Shown here: in pieces, positions 37,407 to 46,458 of the stretch | Numbering within the stretch: position 1 is the stretch's first letter | How the letters are laid out: every line of letters begins with the position of its first letter | Source: Halobacteriovoraceae bacterium | GTDB lineage: Bacteria > Bdellovibrionota > Bacteriovoracia > Bacteriovoracales > Bacteriovoracaceae | NCBI GenBank assembly: GCA_002713145.1 | Contig: PAVS01000002.1 | Coordinates: 1-64,000 of the forward strand | Direction of reading: 5' to 3' | Length of the DNA stretch: 64,000 nucleotides | Notes under the pieces: generated by a model | Told to the model about the DNA's origin: nothing | Databases searched by the model: none | Seen by the model: the letters and a program-made list of their open reading frames with translations, nothing else | Program-made: the position numbers and the translations under genes

Positions 37407-37904
37407 ATGGTAAAACTACTCATCACTCTTTTCATAATCTCTCAATGCGCATTGGCCGATAGCACATGCTCTCGTGTCGCGACGATAAACTACCAAGAAG
37501 TATTAGTTGACGCTGGCTCAGGCAATAGAGGTGAGGGCTTAAGATTTTATTTAGAAAAAGATCCGGAAAGTAAAAAGTTACTTGATGAGTATCAACGCAG
37601 AAATAAGCCTACACTCTGGAGCGCAGGAGCGAGTACCACTGGTTCATTTTTAATCTTAGCCAGTTTTCTCTCCACTTCAGATAGTGCTGACGCTACCACA
37701 AAGAACACTATGCTCTATGGTGGAGGGCTCCTTGTTGCATTGAGCTATTTAACCTCCAAAACTCTTCGCTACAGTAATGAAAAATACCTGCAACAATCAA
37801 TTGATCAGTATAATAAAAGGAACAGCCCGCGTATTTACTTCTCTCCCTATAAGGATAATAATGGCTCTTCCGGTGTTGGCCTAGGTGTCAGTAGGGGCTT
37901 TTAA
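37407..37904 (+). CDS. Secreted or membrane hypothetical protein
   Basis: A 165-residue protein with a signal peptide (MVKLLITLFIISQCALA) and two later hydrophobic stretches (SFLILASFL around residue 80, MLYGGGLLVALSYL around 105), hence likely membrane-bound. The C-terminus is Gly/Ser-rich (GSSGVGLGVSRGF), like the last strand of an outer-membrane protein. I recognise no family. The next gene begins at the very next base after its stop, so they form an operon leading to greA. Confidence 0.65.
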   Translation: MVKLLITLFIISQCALADSTCSRVATINYQEVLVDAGSGNRGEGLRFYLEKDPESKKLLDEYQRRNKPTLWSAGASTTGSFLILASFLSTSDSADATTKNTMLYGGGLLVALSYLTSKTLRYSNEKYLQQSIDQYNKRNSPRIYFSPYKDNNGSSGVGLGVSRGF

Positions 37905-38192
37905 ATGCAAACAAAATGTTATGAATGTGGACATAAACTTAGTTTTGAGGGAAATCATACGGTGGCCAGGTCAGAAGAATGTCCTCAATGCTATGCTAAT
38001 ATAAGATGTTGTAAAATGTGCCATTTTTATGATCCTGCTGCCTATAACGAATGTCGAGAACCTGCCGCAGACCGCATTGTCGATAAAACAAAAGCCAACT
38101 TCTGTGATTACTACCAACTAGGTTCTGGTGATCACTCAAATAATAACCAAAGCGATGCCCTAGCTGCAGCTAACGCTCTTTTCAAAAAATAA
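37905..38192 (+). CDS. Cysteine-rich zinc-ribbon-like protein
   Basis: A 95-residue protein with CYEC at residues 5-8, CPQC at about 27-30, and further CCKMC and C50/C67 positions; the first two CxxC pairs look like a zinc ribbon. It has no signal peptide, so it is cytoplasmic. It is placed between a secreted hypothetical gene and greA with 17 bases to the latter. A link to transcription is suggested only by this place in the operon. Confidence 0.7.
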   Translation: MQTKCYECGHKLSFEGNHTVARSEECPQCYANIRCCKMCHFYDPAAYNECREPAADRIVDKTKANFCDYYQLGSGDHSNNNQSDALAAANALFKK

Positions 38193-38209
38193 TTCTCAAG
38201 GAGTAAATT

Positions 38210-38683
38210 ATGTCTCAACATCCAGTAACTATGGTTGGAAAAAAAATGCTTGATGATGAACTTGAATCACTTATCAAAAATGATCGAGAGGAAATCAAAA
38301 TCGCAATAGCAGAGGCAAGAGAACATGGTGACTTAAAAGAGAATGCTGAATATCACTCTGCCAAAGAAAAGCAATCACATATAGAAGGGCGAATCGCTGA
38401 ACTTCAAGCGAAACTGGCAGCCGCCAAAGTTGTAGATGTATCAAATGTTTCCAATGATAAAATTGTCTTTGGAGCAACTGTCACTATCATCAATGCAGAA
38501 ACAGAAGAAACAAAAACACTTCAAATTGTTGGAGAAGACGAAGCCCCTACCTCTGCGAACAAAATCTCTTATAGCAGTCCTCTGGGAAAAGCTCTCATAG
38601 GTAAAGAAGAAGGGGACGAAGTTATTGTCAAAGCCCCTAAGGGTGATGTCGTCTATGAAGTGGAGTCCTTTGAGTACAAGTAG
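38210..38683 (+). CDS. greA: Transcription elongation factor GreA
   Basis: A 157-residue GreA. The N-terminal coiled coil carries the acidic tip seen in REHGDLKENAEYHSAKE, which rescues backtracked RNA polymerase by stimulating transcript cleavage. The C-terminal domain shows FGATVTIINAETEE and the closing SSPLGKALIGKEEGDEVIV block. Length is standard (158). AAGGAG lies just before the ATG. recG starts inside its last codons. Confidence 0.96.
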   Translation: MSQHPVTMVGKKMLDDELESLIKNDREEIKIAIAEAREHGDLKENAEYHSAKEKQSHIEGRIAELQAKLAAAKVVDVSNVSNDKIVFGATVTIINAETEETKTLQIVGEDEAPTSANKISYSSPLGKALIGKEEGDEVIVKAPKGDVVYEVESFEYK

Positions 38684-40742
38684 AGAATTAAATTGGAATA
38701 GCTCCCTTTTACTTTTAGGTCAACCCAAACGACCCGCAAAAAATCTTCAAAAATTAATCGATGCAGGGATTCACACTCTGGCTGATTTACTTTGGATATT
38801 TCCCCTTCGTATCATTGAAAAACCAAGGTTAAAAAGTTTTGAAAATCTAGAAGGCGAAAAACTCTTTCTGGGAAAAGGCTCAATCGTATCGATGAAGTTC
38901 TATCCAGCTTATGGAAGGAGAGGCAAAGGCAGAATCCAACTCTTCAATGCTCAAGCCCTCATTAAAGATTCGCTCAGTAGCAATCACCTTACAATAAGAT
39001 GGTTTAATGTTTATCCTAATCTAAAAAAACAATTGGAAACGGAGACAGAATTAGTCTTTATGGGGGTCGTTAAAGAATCAAAAGGCCAGCTTGAGATTGT
39101 TAATCCCAAACTCAATCCCAAAATTGAACATAATGATGAGTTAATTGTTGAGTACCCTACTGTGAACACGGTACCTGGCTCCCATATCCAAAAGTATATG
39201 GATAAAATTCCCCTTGAGTTATGGGAGCAAGATTTAAATTATGCTAGTAAAAGTTTTCATTCTTATCCTCGGACTTATCTTCTTGAAGCTTTTAAAGTAC
39301 TTCATGGCAGAAGCACACATATCTCAAAAGACGAAGCCGTAACCCGTATTGTATTTGAAGAGTTTTTTACCAACCAACTTAAAATGCTGGCGCGTAAACT
39401 CAAAAATAAAAATTTAAAGTCTGAGCAATTTAGCAGTAGCGATGAACAAATTGATATCATTTTTCAGCAGTTTCCTTATCAACTCACTGAGGATCAAGTC
39501 AAAAGTCTTCATGATATAAGAGCTGATCTCAATTCTGGAACCCCCATGATGCGGATGATTCAAGGTGATGTTGGTTGTGGAAAAACGACGGTGGCCCTGG
39601 TAGCCGCACAAATAATTATTTCTCATAAAAAACAAGTGGCTTTTATGTGTCCCACAGAAGCTCTTGCCAGACAGCACTTTAAAACATGCCAACAAGTGCT
39701 CGGATCGGACATTTCTTTTGAAATACTTCTCGGTAGCACCCCCCCAGTAGAGAAAAAAGAAATCTATAAAAAACTGAAAGATGGGAGTCTCGATTTTGTC
39801 ATCGGTACCCACACTCTCTTTCAAGACAGTGTCGAATTTAAACATCTCCAACTGGCCATTATTGATGAGCAACACAAGTTTGGAGTAAACCAAAGACAAA
39901 AGTTTATCAGTAAGGGACATAATCCTCATACCTTAATTATGACGGCAACACCCATCCCACGAAGTCTGCAACTCGCTCAGTATGGAGATCTCGATATATC
40001 CACCATTAGAACCATGCCTAGAGGAAGAAAAGGTATAAAGACTCGCATTGTCGACCAAATGAACTATGAAAAATATCTTAGTTTTATTAAAACGAGGATT
40101 GAACTTGGTGAGCAAGTGTACGTGGTGACTCCGGCCATAGAAGAAAGTGTCACTGATTTAAAAACAGTTCAGGAGATTTTTAAAACATATCAGAAGTTTT
40201 TTCCTGAAGCTAAGATTGGCTGTCTTCATGGCCAAATCAAGAATGACGAAAAAGCAGCCGTGATGGATGCTTTCTCAAAAGGCGAAATTGATATTCTCGT
40301 TGCCACGACAGTCATTGAGGTAGGAATAGATGTGGCCAATGCAACAGTGATATCAATTTATAATCCAGAGAGGTTTGGCCTTAGTTCCCTCCACCAATTA
40401 AGGGGAAGAGTGGGAAGAGCTGATAAACCTGGCTTTTGTTTTTTACTCAATTTAGCCCCCATTGCCGATGAAAGTAAACAACGACTGAGGGTGATAGAAA
40501 AAAGCCTTGATGGTTTTGAAATCGCAGAGGCAGACTTGAAGATAAGGGGGCAAGGAGATCTTTTTGGTAAATCTCAAAGTGGTCACCTCAATAATTATAA
40601 ATTAGCTGATATTTTTCAACACTACCCTATATTCGAGCAAGCCACTCGGGAAATAAACAAAATCAAAGCGGAGCAAACAGAAGTTTTAAATAATATTCTT
40701 TTAGAACTTTGTGAAGATAAGAATATTTCATCTACTATCTAA
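38655..40742 (+). CDS. recG: ATP-dependent DNA helicase RecG
   Basis: About 695 residues. The N-terminal wedge domain has the OB-type fold; the helicase core shows Walker A GDVGCGKTT, Walker B IIDEQHKFG (RecG has DEQH), TATPIPRSL and QLRGRVGR near the C-terminus. RecG remodels stalled forks and Holliday junctions. The start is unclear: ATG at 38655 (AAGGG upstream) is my choice, but TTG 38625 and ATG 38646 are in frame. All lie within greA, so the genes overlap by 29-59 bases. Confidence 0.95.
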   Translation: MKWSPLSTSRELNWNSSLLLLGQPKRPAKNLQKLIDAGIHTLADLLWIFPLRIIEKPRLKSFENLEGEKLFLGKGSIVSMKFYPAYGRRGKGRIQLFNAQALIKDSLSSNHLTIRWFNVYPNLKKQLETETELVFMGVVKESKGQLEIVNPKLNPKIEHNDELIVEYPTVNTVPGSHIQKYMDKIPLELWEQDLNYASKSFHSYPRTYLLEAFKVLHGRSTHISKDEAVTRIVFEEFFTNQLKMLARKLKNKNLKSEQFSSSDEQIDIIFQQFPYQLTEDQVKSLHDIRADLNSGTPMMRMIQGDVGCGKTTVALVAAQIIISHKKQVAFMCPTEALARQHFKTCQQVLGSDISFEILLGSTPPVEKKEIYKKLKDGSLDFVIGTHTLFQDSVEFKHLQLAIIDEQHKFGVNQRQKFISKGHNPHTLIMTATPIPRSLQLAQYGDLDISTIRTMPRGRKGIKTRIVDQMNYEKYLSFIKTRIELGEQVYVVTPAIEESVTDLKTVQEIFKTYQKFFPEAKIGCLHGQIKNDEKAAVMDAFSKGEIDILVATTVIEVGIDVANATVISIYNPERFGLSSLHQLRGRVGRADKPGFCFLLNLAPIADESKQRLRVIEKSLDGFEIAEADLKIRGQGDLFGKSQSGHLNNYKLADIFQHYPIFEQATREINKIKAEQTEVLNNILLELCEDKNISSTI

Positions 40743-40767
40743 CCCTCTTATCCTTTATAATAGATAC

Positions 40768-41175
40768 ATGATCGAAATCGAAGTCATTCAATCTCAGAAT
40801 AAAGATTTTTTAGGGACGTATAAATTTCATAAAAATCTCATCTATATTGGTTCTAACCATGAAGCCGATCTTTACTTTCCCAAGAGCTGTTTGGGGCATA
40901 ACCATCTTTTTATCGAAGTGATTCATGATAAACTCATCACCCATCTCCATCAAGAGGTGGATCATATTCTCGTGAATGGAAAACGAACGACTAATTTCAA
41001 AACCTTATATAGTGGAGACAAAATCAGTTTTTCGGACCTAGAGTTTAAAATCAAGAGGTTTAAGCATTCTGAAATAATCACCAAAAAAGATTTACTCAAT
41101 AAAGCAGCGGCAGAAATCCCTCAAACTCGAAGTGAGCTCATTCCCATTCTCTCGAAGCTAAGTGAGAAAACATGA
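40768..41175 (+). CDS. FHA-domain protein
   Basis: A 135-residue protein, nearly all one forkhead-associated domain: strand KNLIYIGSNHEADLYFP with the phosphothreonine-binding Gly and the later Asn in HILVNGKRT. FHA domains bind phosphothreonine peptides made by Ser/Thr kinases; the classic Arg of GR is Gly-Ser here and the SxxH histidine is changed to GHNH, so binding needs testing. A longer in-frame start at 40711 exists inside recG. It overlaps the next gene by 4 bases. Confidence 0.75.
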   Translation: MIEIEVIQSQNKDFLGTYKFHKNLIYIGSNHEADLYFPKSCLGHNHLFIEVIHDKLITHLHQEVDHILVNGKRTTNFKTLYSGDKISFSDLEFKIKRFKHSEIITKKDLLNKAAAEIPQTRSELIPILSKLSEKT

Positions 41176-42053
41176 AAAATGCTCAGAACTTTTTTCTCAA
41201 AACGAGAGATGGAGAAAGAATTTTTTACTCCACCAACTTTACTCCTGGAGAACAATCGGAAAATATAATTGTTTTTAACTATGGACTTGTTTGTAGTAAT
41301 TTTCACTGGAAACACCAAATTGAATATTTTGAAGAGCAAGGGTACTCAATTATCATTCATGACTATCGCGGACACTTTCAATCCTCAGGTAGAAATCATT
41401 TAGAAAATATCACTTTTGAGAATATTGCCAAAGATGTTTATGAAATACTGGACGAAGTAGGTGTTCAATCTTGTTATCTCATCGGCCATAGCATGGGGGT
41501 TAATGTTTGCTTAGAATTCGCAAAGATGTACCCTCAACTGGTGAAGAAAATGATTCTTATCTCTGGGACTGTTTTTCCGGTACATAATGTTCTCATGAAC
41601 ACCCATTTAACCTCATTGATGAACCCCCTCATGAAAAAAGCACTAGTGCGCTTTCCAAAACACCTCCAAGCCTTTTGGCGCTATGGAGGGTGGACACCGG
41701 TGGTAAAAAAAATCATTCTCAATGGGGGATTTAATCCCAAGCGTGTGGGCTATGATTTTATAGAGACTTATTTAAATAAATTAGGAGAATTGGGCCCTGA
41801 TCTTTTTTATCATCTTATTAATCAAATGCAGCTTCACCAAGTGCTGGCCTATGTGGCAGATATTGAGACCCCAACCTTAGTTATGGGTGGAAATAAAGAC
41901 AAAGTTATCCCGAATTACCAACAACGCTTAATTACAGAGCAACTTCCTCATGCTGAACTGTATATCAGTCACGAAGGGAGTCATGTACCGCAAGTTGATT
42001 ATCCTGAAATGTATAATGAGAGGATGAAATACTTTATACTGGACCAAGCTTAA
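41172..42053 (+). CDS. Alpha/beta-hydrolase
   Basis: A 293-residue hydrolase. The nucleophile elbow is GHSMG with S107, the oxyanion region follows NYGLVCSNFHW, the acid sits in GGNKDKVIP and the histidine in EGSHVPQ. The fold is that of esterases and C-C hydrolases; the substrate is unknown. A hydrophobic lid region lies around residues 150-180. The gene's end overlaps the convergent RelA-like gene by 20 bases. Confidence 0.88.
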   Translation: MKNAQNFFLKTRDGERIFYSTNFTPGEQSENIIVFNYGLVCSNFHWKHQIEYFEEQGYSIIIHDYRGHFQSSGRNHLENITFENIAKDVYEILDEVGVQSCYLIGHSMGVNVCLEFAKMYPQLVKKMILISGTVFPVHNVLMNTHLTSLMNPLMKKALVRFPKHLQAFWRYGGWTPVVKKIILNGGFNPKRVGYDFIETYLNKLGELGPDLFYHLINQMQLHQVLAYVADIETPTLVMGGNKDKVIPNYQQRLITEQLPHAELYISHEGSHVPQVDYPEMYNERMKYFILDQA

Positions 42054-43278
42054 AATTTAAGTGCTCAATAAGCGGTTTAAAAAGCCTGACCATAGCAGAG
42101 TTTAGTTGGGATTTTTTATATTCCTCATGGGAAGCGTCACCCTTAGTATTCTCCATATGACTCACTTCATCTGTAATTTGAATTTCATAGGGATAAAAGA
42201 AACGTATATCTTTAGCGATCGCTCCTGTATCTATAGATAAGAGTTTCTTGGTGATTTCATGGTCAGGATCAGTTTGTTTGGCAAATTTTCTCATTTCACT
42301 GAACTGAGCATAAAAAGGATTTTTATAATGAATCAGTTGTCTGCAGGTAAAATGGATAGCGCTATAATCATCTGAAGTATGCTCATTATTTTTATATTCA
42401 TGTAAATTGCATTTAAGGGCCAGCTCTTCCGCAGCCGCTTTAAATTCTTCTTCACTCATTTTTTCTCGGATGGATCGCTTAAGCAATGGATAATAACCCA
42501 TACGGAAACTATCCAAATCAATCAATGAGTTTTGAGAACGAGATGGCTTAATATTGTTCACCATAATAATATAATTCTGATACAGAAAATTCATCAGTCT
42601 CAAACAATCGACTTTGGTATGAGTTACAAAGCGCACCCCAATTCGATCAAAAAGTTCTTCTGCCACATTCTCTTTTTTATGCAGAAGTTTGATAATAGTA
42701 CTTTCTCTCGATTTTTTTGATTTTGTTTCAAACTCAACAAGAGGAATGCGCATCGACTTATCTTCATTTTCGACATACAGCTCTTCACCTTCTCTATGTA
42801 TATAACGATAAAAGCGATCAAATATTTGAGTTTGAATAATAGTAAAATAACGATAACGGATATCTTTATCCAAATGAAGAATCGTGTGCATGACTTTGAG
42901 AATGATACTCGCCCAAAGGGATTCTTCTTTAGTCACTTTGTATCCGATCGCTCCATTCGTAATCAATAAAAGCTCAGAGACATCAGTCACTGTATAAAAG
43001 ATATTGGGGATTTTTAAATCTAACCCAGTTGGGTTTCCTTCTTTTAAGAAATATCTTTTGATAAATTGGAGGGCTTCTTGGAAGTTTCCAAACATCTCGG
43101 CATTTTGGATTGGATTTCCGAGATCATAGCCATAACCTTTTAAAAATTTATGGGCATCGTCTTTAGTATTAAAGTAGGCCAGATAGTTTTTTGCATCTAT
43201 AGAAGAAACACCACCGGCCAAGATATCAAATGTTTCCCAATTAAATTTATAATTATCTAGGTATTGAGGCCTATCCAC
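42034..43278 (-). CDS. Divergent RelA/SpoT-fold nucleotidyltransferase-like protein
   Basis: A 414-residue protein I first did not recognise. Residues 185-220 (KKSRESTIIKLL, then ELFDRIGVRFV) follow the ppGpp-synthetase pattern (Lys-rich start, DxxGxR), DDYSAIHFT (304-311) matches the G-Y-x-S-x-H region and FYPYEIQI (361-368) matches the VEVQI strand. It lacks the HD hydrolase, TGS and ACT domains; the N-terminal 180 residues are a helical extension without match. It may be a nucleotide synthetase or a family that lost activity. It is a single-gene unit. Confidence 0.7.
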   Translation of the reverse strand: MDRPQYLDNYKFNWETFDILAGGVSSIDAKNYLAYFNTKDDAHKFLKGYGYDLGNPIQNAEMFGNFQEALQFIKRYFLKEGNPTGLDLKIPNIFYTVTDVSELLLITNGAIGYKVTKEESLWASIILKVMHTILHLDKDIRYRYFTIIQTQIFDRFYRYIHREGEELYVENEDKSMRIPLVEFETKSKKSRESTIIKLLHKKENVAEELFDRIGVRFVTHTKVDCLRLMNFLYQNYIIMVNNIKPSRSQNSLIDLDSFRMGYYPLLKRSIREKMSEEEFKAAAEELALKCNLHEYKNNEHTSDDYSAIHFTCRQLIHYKNPFYAQFSEMRKFAKQTDPDHEITKKLLSIDTGAIAKDIRFFYPYEIQITDEVSHMENTKGDASHEEYKKSQLNSAMVRLFKPLIEHLNFKLGPV

Positions 43279-43468
43279 TGTTCACTCTTTTATTCTTTAT
43301 GTTATTTGATTATCTCTTTATAAAGATGAGGAAAAGTAACCTATAACTTTTAAAAGATCAAAATGTCCTTTGGGGGGCTAAATTATTTCCATTTGATAAA
43401 TGAGATAGTGAACAAAATCAGTCAGTTAAAAAATCCGTAATTTTTCCGTAAATTGCTTGGCTTAATTG

Positions 43469-43486
43469 AAAGTTAGTGATAACTTT
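43469..43486 (+). promoter_or_regulatory. Palindrome in the recA promoter region
   Basis: AAAGTTA, four bases, TAACTTT: a perfect 7-bp inverted repeat 30 bases before the recA ATG, overlapping the place where a -10 would be expected. Such a site could bind a dimeric repressor. It does not match the E. coli LexA box and only loosely the TTAC-N3-GTAA type. Confidence 0.35.
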
Positions 43487-43516
43487 TAATTAACCACTTA
43501 TTTATAGGAGAGAGAA

Positions 43517-44626
43517 ATGGCAACAACACAATCGATGTCAGACACGAACAAGAAAAAAGCACTGGATCTAGCTTTAGCAGGAATTGAAAAGCAATTTGGT
43601 AAAGGTGCCATTATGAAATTGGGTACGGATGAAACGCCAAAGTTACCTTCAATTTCTACCGGGGCTCTTGGAATTGACTTGGCCCTTGGAATTGGTGGGA
43701 TTCCCAAAGGAAGAATCGTCGAGATCTACGGACCAGAATCTTCAGGGAAAACAACTCTAACATTACATATTGCAGCAGAATGTCAAAAAGCTGGTGGAAC
43801 AGTAGCTTTTGTAGATGCTGAGCATGCACTTGATACGACTTATGCTGCTAAATTAGGGGTAGATATTCCTAACACTCTTATCTCTCAGCCAGATAGTGGG
43901 GAGCAAGCATTAGAAATTACTGATATGCTGGTTCGTTCAGGAGCAGTTGACCTTCTTATCGTTGACTCGGTAGCGGCTTTGACTCCAAAAGCGGAACTTG
44001 AAGGAGACATGGGTGATTCACATATGGGTCTCCAAGCAAGACTAATGTCACAAGCTCTTAGAAAACTAACAGGATCAATTTCAAGATCTAATACAACTGT
44101 CATCTTTATTAACCAATTAAGAATGAAAATTGGAGTTATGTTTGGAAATCCAGAAACAACTACTGGTGGTAACGCTCTTAAGTTTTACTCTTCCGTTCGT
44201 ATGGATATCAGAAGAGTTGGAGCTATCAAAGAGGGTGATAACGTGACTGGTAACAGAACTAGAATCAAAGTCGTTAAAAACAAAGTGGCTCCTCCATTCA
44301 AGCAAGTTGAATTTGATATCATGTACGGAACAGGTATTTCTCAAGAAGGGGATCTGATTGACTTGGCGGTTAATGAAAAAATCGTAGGTAAAGCAGGTGC
44401 ATGGTACTCATATAACGATGAAAAAATTGGTCAAGGCCGTGAAAACGCTAAGCGCTTTTTAATGGATAACCCTGAGATCAAGAATGAAATCCGCAACAAA
44501 ATCCTTGTGCAACATGGATTGATAGATGGACCGAAAGAAGAAATCAATATGGAGACAGGTGAAATCACAGAAGCCGATGAACCCGCTCCTAAGAAGACAA
44601 AAAAATCTTCTAAAAAATTACAGTAG
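43517..44626 (+). CDS. recA: Recombinase RecA
   Basis: A 369-residue RecA. Walker A is GPESSGKTT (72-80), followed by [10 protein letters not shown], Walker [16 protein letters not shown], the L1/L2 loops with [11 protein letters not shown] and [16 protein letters not shown], and [12 protein letters not shown]. The C-terminus is Lys-rich rather than the acidic tail of E. coli. It drives strand exchange and SOS activation. AGGAGAGAG lies before the ATG. recX and ung follow. Confidence 0.98.
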   Translation: MATTQSMSDTNKKKALDLALAGIEKQFGKGAIMKLGTDETPKLPSISTGALGIDLALGIGGIPKGRIVEIYGPESSGKTTLTLHIAAECQKAGGTVAFVDAEHALDTTYAAKLGVDIPNTLISQPDSGEQALEITDMLVRSGAVDLLIVDSVAALTPKAELEGDMGDSHMGLQARLMSQALRKLTGSISRSNTTVIFINQLRMKIGVMFGNPETTTGGNALKFYSSVRMDIRRVGAIKEGDNVTGNRTRIKVVKNKVAPPFKQVEFDIMYGTGISQEGDLIDLAVNEKIVGKAGAWYSYNDEKIGQGRENAKRFLMDNPEIKNEIRNKILVQHGLIDGPKEEINMETGEITEADEPAPKKTKKSSKKLQ

Positions 44627-44658
44627 TCTAAATCTTACTCCCAAGAAATAAAATCTTC

Positions 44659-44685
44659 AGGGGAAGCTCGTCTTCCCCTTTTTTA
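44659..44685 (+). terminator. Terminator between recA and recX
   Basis: AGGGGAAG/CTTCCCCT with a five-base loop is followed by a T-run. It lies 16 bases before the recX start, so recX would be made from read-through, as in E. coli. Confidence 0.85.
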
Positions 44686-44700
44686 TAGGTGAGGCTCTTT

Positions 44701-45348
44701 ATGGATAAAGAAAAACTATTTCAAAACCTGCTCAACAAAAATGTCGACGATATCAACACAGATCAACTCGCGGATATGTTTTCTGAGGAAAACGCTGAAG
44801 AAGAGAATTTTGAAAGTTTGCGCCAAACAAAGAATGATGATGAAAACACCGAAAAGCATATTCAAGTTGAAGTAAAATCCGAACAATATAAGAAGGGATT
44901 TGATTACGCGATTAGGATATTAAGCCTTAGGGATTACTCCGAATATAAAATGCGGGAAAAACTCCGCACCCGACAAATCCCCAACGGAGACATCGATAAG
45001 ATCGTCGAAAAATTAATCAAGCTCAACTATCTGCGAGAAGAAGAATACACTCGCCAAAGAATCAAGCAACTCTTAGTTAAAGGCTATGCTAACTCTTATA
45101 TCTTACAAAAATTAGCCCGTGAACAACTGCAGTGCAGCACCGCTGTGATTGATGAAATTAGACACGAGAATGAACTTACTTCAACAGATCGAATTCATTA
45201 TTTGATCGAAAAAAAATTACGTTACAAAGAAATTCCTAAAGAGTGGGAGCCTAAGATGAAACTTAAGCAAAAAGTGACGGCTTTTTTGGTGAGTAAAGGC
45301 TATAATTTTTCTGAAATAAACACCGCCCTCTCAGAGTATTTTAGATGA
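44701..45348 (+). CDS. recX: RecX-family regulator of RecA
   Basis: A protein of about 215 residues. The first 65 are acidic and unrelated to the usual RecX; the RecX repeats start near ALRILSLRDYSEYKMREKLR and run to the end, with three-helix units (LIKLNYLREEEY, KVTAFLVSKGY). RecX binds and tempers the RecA filament. I use the ATG at 44701, which has GAGG six bases upstream; a GTG 12 bases earlier is in frame. It overlaps ung by 4 bases. Confidence 0.9.
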   Translation: MDKEKLFQNLLNKNVDDINTDQLADMFSEENAEEENFESLRQTKNDDENTEKHIQVEVKSEQYKKGFDYAIRILSLRDYSEYKMREKLRTRQIPNGDIDKIVEKLIKLNYLREEEYTRQRIKQLLVKGYANSYILQKLAREQLQCSTAVIDEIRHENELTSTDRIHYLIEKKLRYKEIPKEWEPKMKLKQKVTAFLVSKGYNFSEINTALSEYFR

Positions 45349-46016
45349 AACTCAAACTTCCTGCTTCCTGGGAAAAGTGCCTAGGAGCTGAACTTAAAAA
45401 AGACTATTTTAAAAAGCTCACAGAGTTTCTCAATTCTGAAATCGCCGCGGGAAAAACCATTTATCCCAAACAAAAGAATATTTTCAACGCCCTAGCAGCT
45501 TGTCCCTTTGAACAAGTGAAAGTTGTGATCATTGGCCAAGACCCCTATCACGGAGAAGGCCAGGCCCATGGGCTCAGCTTTTCAGTTGAAAACGATATCA
45601 AGCTTCCCCCGAGTTTAAAAAATATCTATAAAGAACTTAAAAGTGACCTAGATATCGAACCGGCGACTCATGGCAATCTTACCCCCTGGGCCGAGCAAGG
45701 AGTGCTTCTTCTCAATTCGGTACTGACCGTAGAAGCGGGCCTAGCCGCATCTCATAGAAAAAAAGGCTGGGAAGAATTTACGGATAAAATCATCGAAGTA
45801 TTGAATACTGAAAAAGAAAATCTGGTTTTTATACTTTGGGGTAACGATGCTAAGAAAAAAGGTAAGAAAATAGATCGTGAAAAACATCTGGTTTTAGAAA
45901 GCGGACATCCTTCACCACTATCTGTGCGTTTTTTTACAGACTGTCAGCACTTTTCAAAAACGAATCATTACCTTGAAGAAAATAATTTAAAACCCATAGA
46001 TTGGAAATTGGATTAA
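45345..46016 (+). CDS. ung: Uracil-DNA glycosylase (family 1)
   Basis: A 223-residue enzyme that removes uracil from DNA. The water-activating motif is GQDPYHG with D66 and the second is HPSPLS near residue 188 with the catalytic His; FVLWG-type WGNDAKKKG and LPPSLKNIYKE are also family marks. Length is typical (about 220-230). Its place after recA and recX makes this a small repair cluster. It ends against the opposite-strand repeat-protein gene with a 4-base overlap. Confidence 0.97.
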   Translation: MKLKLPASWEKCLGAELKKDYFKKLTEFLNSEIAAGKTIYPKQKNIFNALAACPFEQVKVVIIGQDPYHGEGQAHGLSFSVENDIKLPPSLKNIYKELKSDLDIEPATHGNLTPWAEQGVLLLNSVLTVEAGLAASHRKKGWEEFTDKIIEVLNTEKENLVFILWGNDAKKKGKKIDREKHLVLESGHPSPLSVRFFTDCQHFSKTNHYLEENNLKPIDWKLD

Positions 46017-46447
46017 AAATCTAACTTAATTGAATTAACATTTATATATTCTGATTTCTCGAGTTTCTTTTTCTCTTTTTTCTCACCAGCTTCTTTTCGA
46101 TAGATTTTTAGTTCTTTTTCTTTTTCAGAGCTATTAGTGTTTACATTGTTACTCGCTGTGGAATTATTAGAAGAAGCAGAAGAAGAAACGCCTCTAGGCC
46201 TGACACCTTTTTTAATACTTCCAGACTCTACACCCTTCATGAAAGCATCTTCATTCATTGTCTTGCCTCTATTAACACCCTTTTTTATAGATCCTGAAGC
46301 AAGGCCTGAATTAAACTTATCTTCCGAGAGAGTATTTTTTCTACTCACACCTTTCTTAATGCTTCCATTCTCGAGTCCCCTGAGAAATTCTTCTTCAGTC
46401 AATGCATATAAATTAAATGAGAGTAACAACATTAATATTATTTTCAT
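46013..46447 (-). CDS. Secreted GSIKKGV-repeat protein
   Basis: A 144-residue protein with a signal peptide (MKIILMLLLSFNLYA) and three direct copies of a 24-26 residue unit (residues about 16-90), each containing a TEEEF/SEDKF/NEDAF start, G(L/V)xxGSIKKGV and an R/K-T end. A Ser/Asn-rich spacer (about 88-110) and a Lys/Glu-rich tail follow. No known repeat family comes to mind. It is the last gene before the pilin-S74 protein and on the same strand, 11 bases away. Confidence 0.75.
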   Translation of the reverse strand: MKIILMLLLSFNLYALTEEEFLRGLENGSIKKGVSRKNTLSEDKFNSGLASGSIKKGVNRGKTMNEDAFMKGVESGSIKKGVRPRGVSSSASSNNSTASNNVNTNSSEKEKELKIYRKEAGEKKEKKKLEKSEYINVNSIKLDF

Positions 46448-46458
46448 TTCTAACCTTC

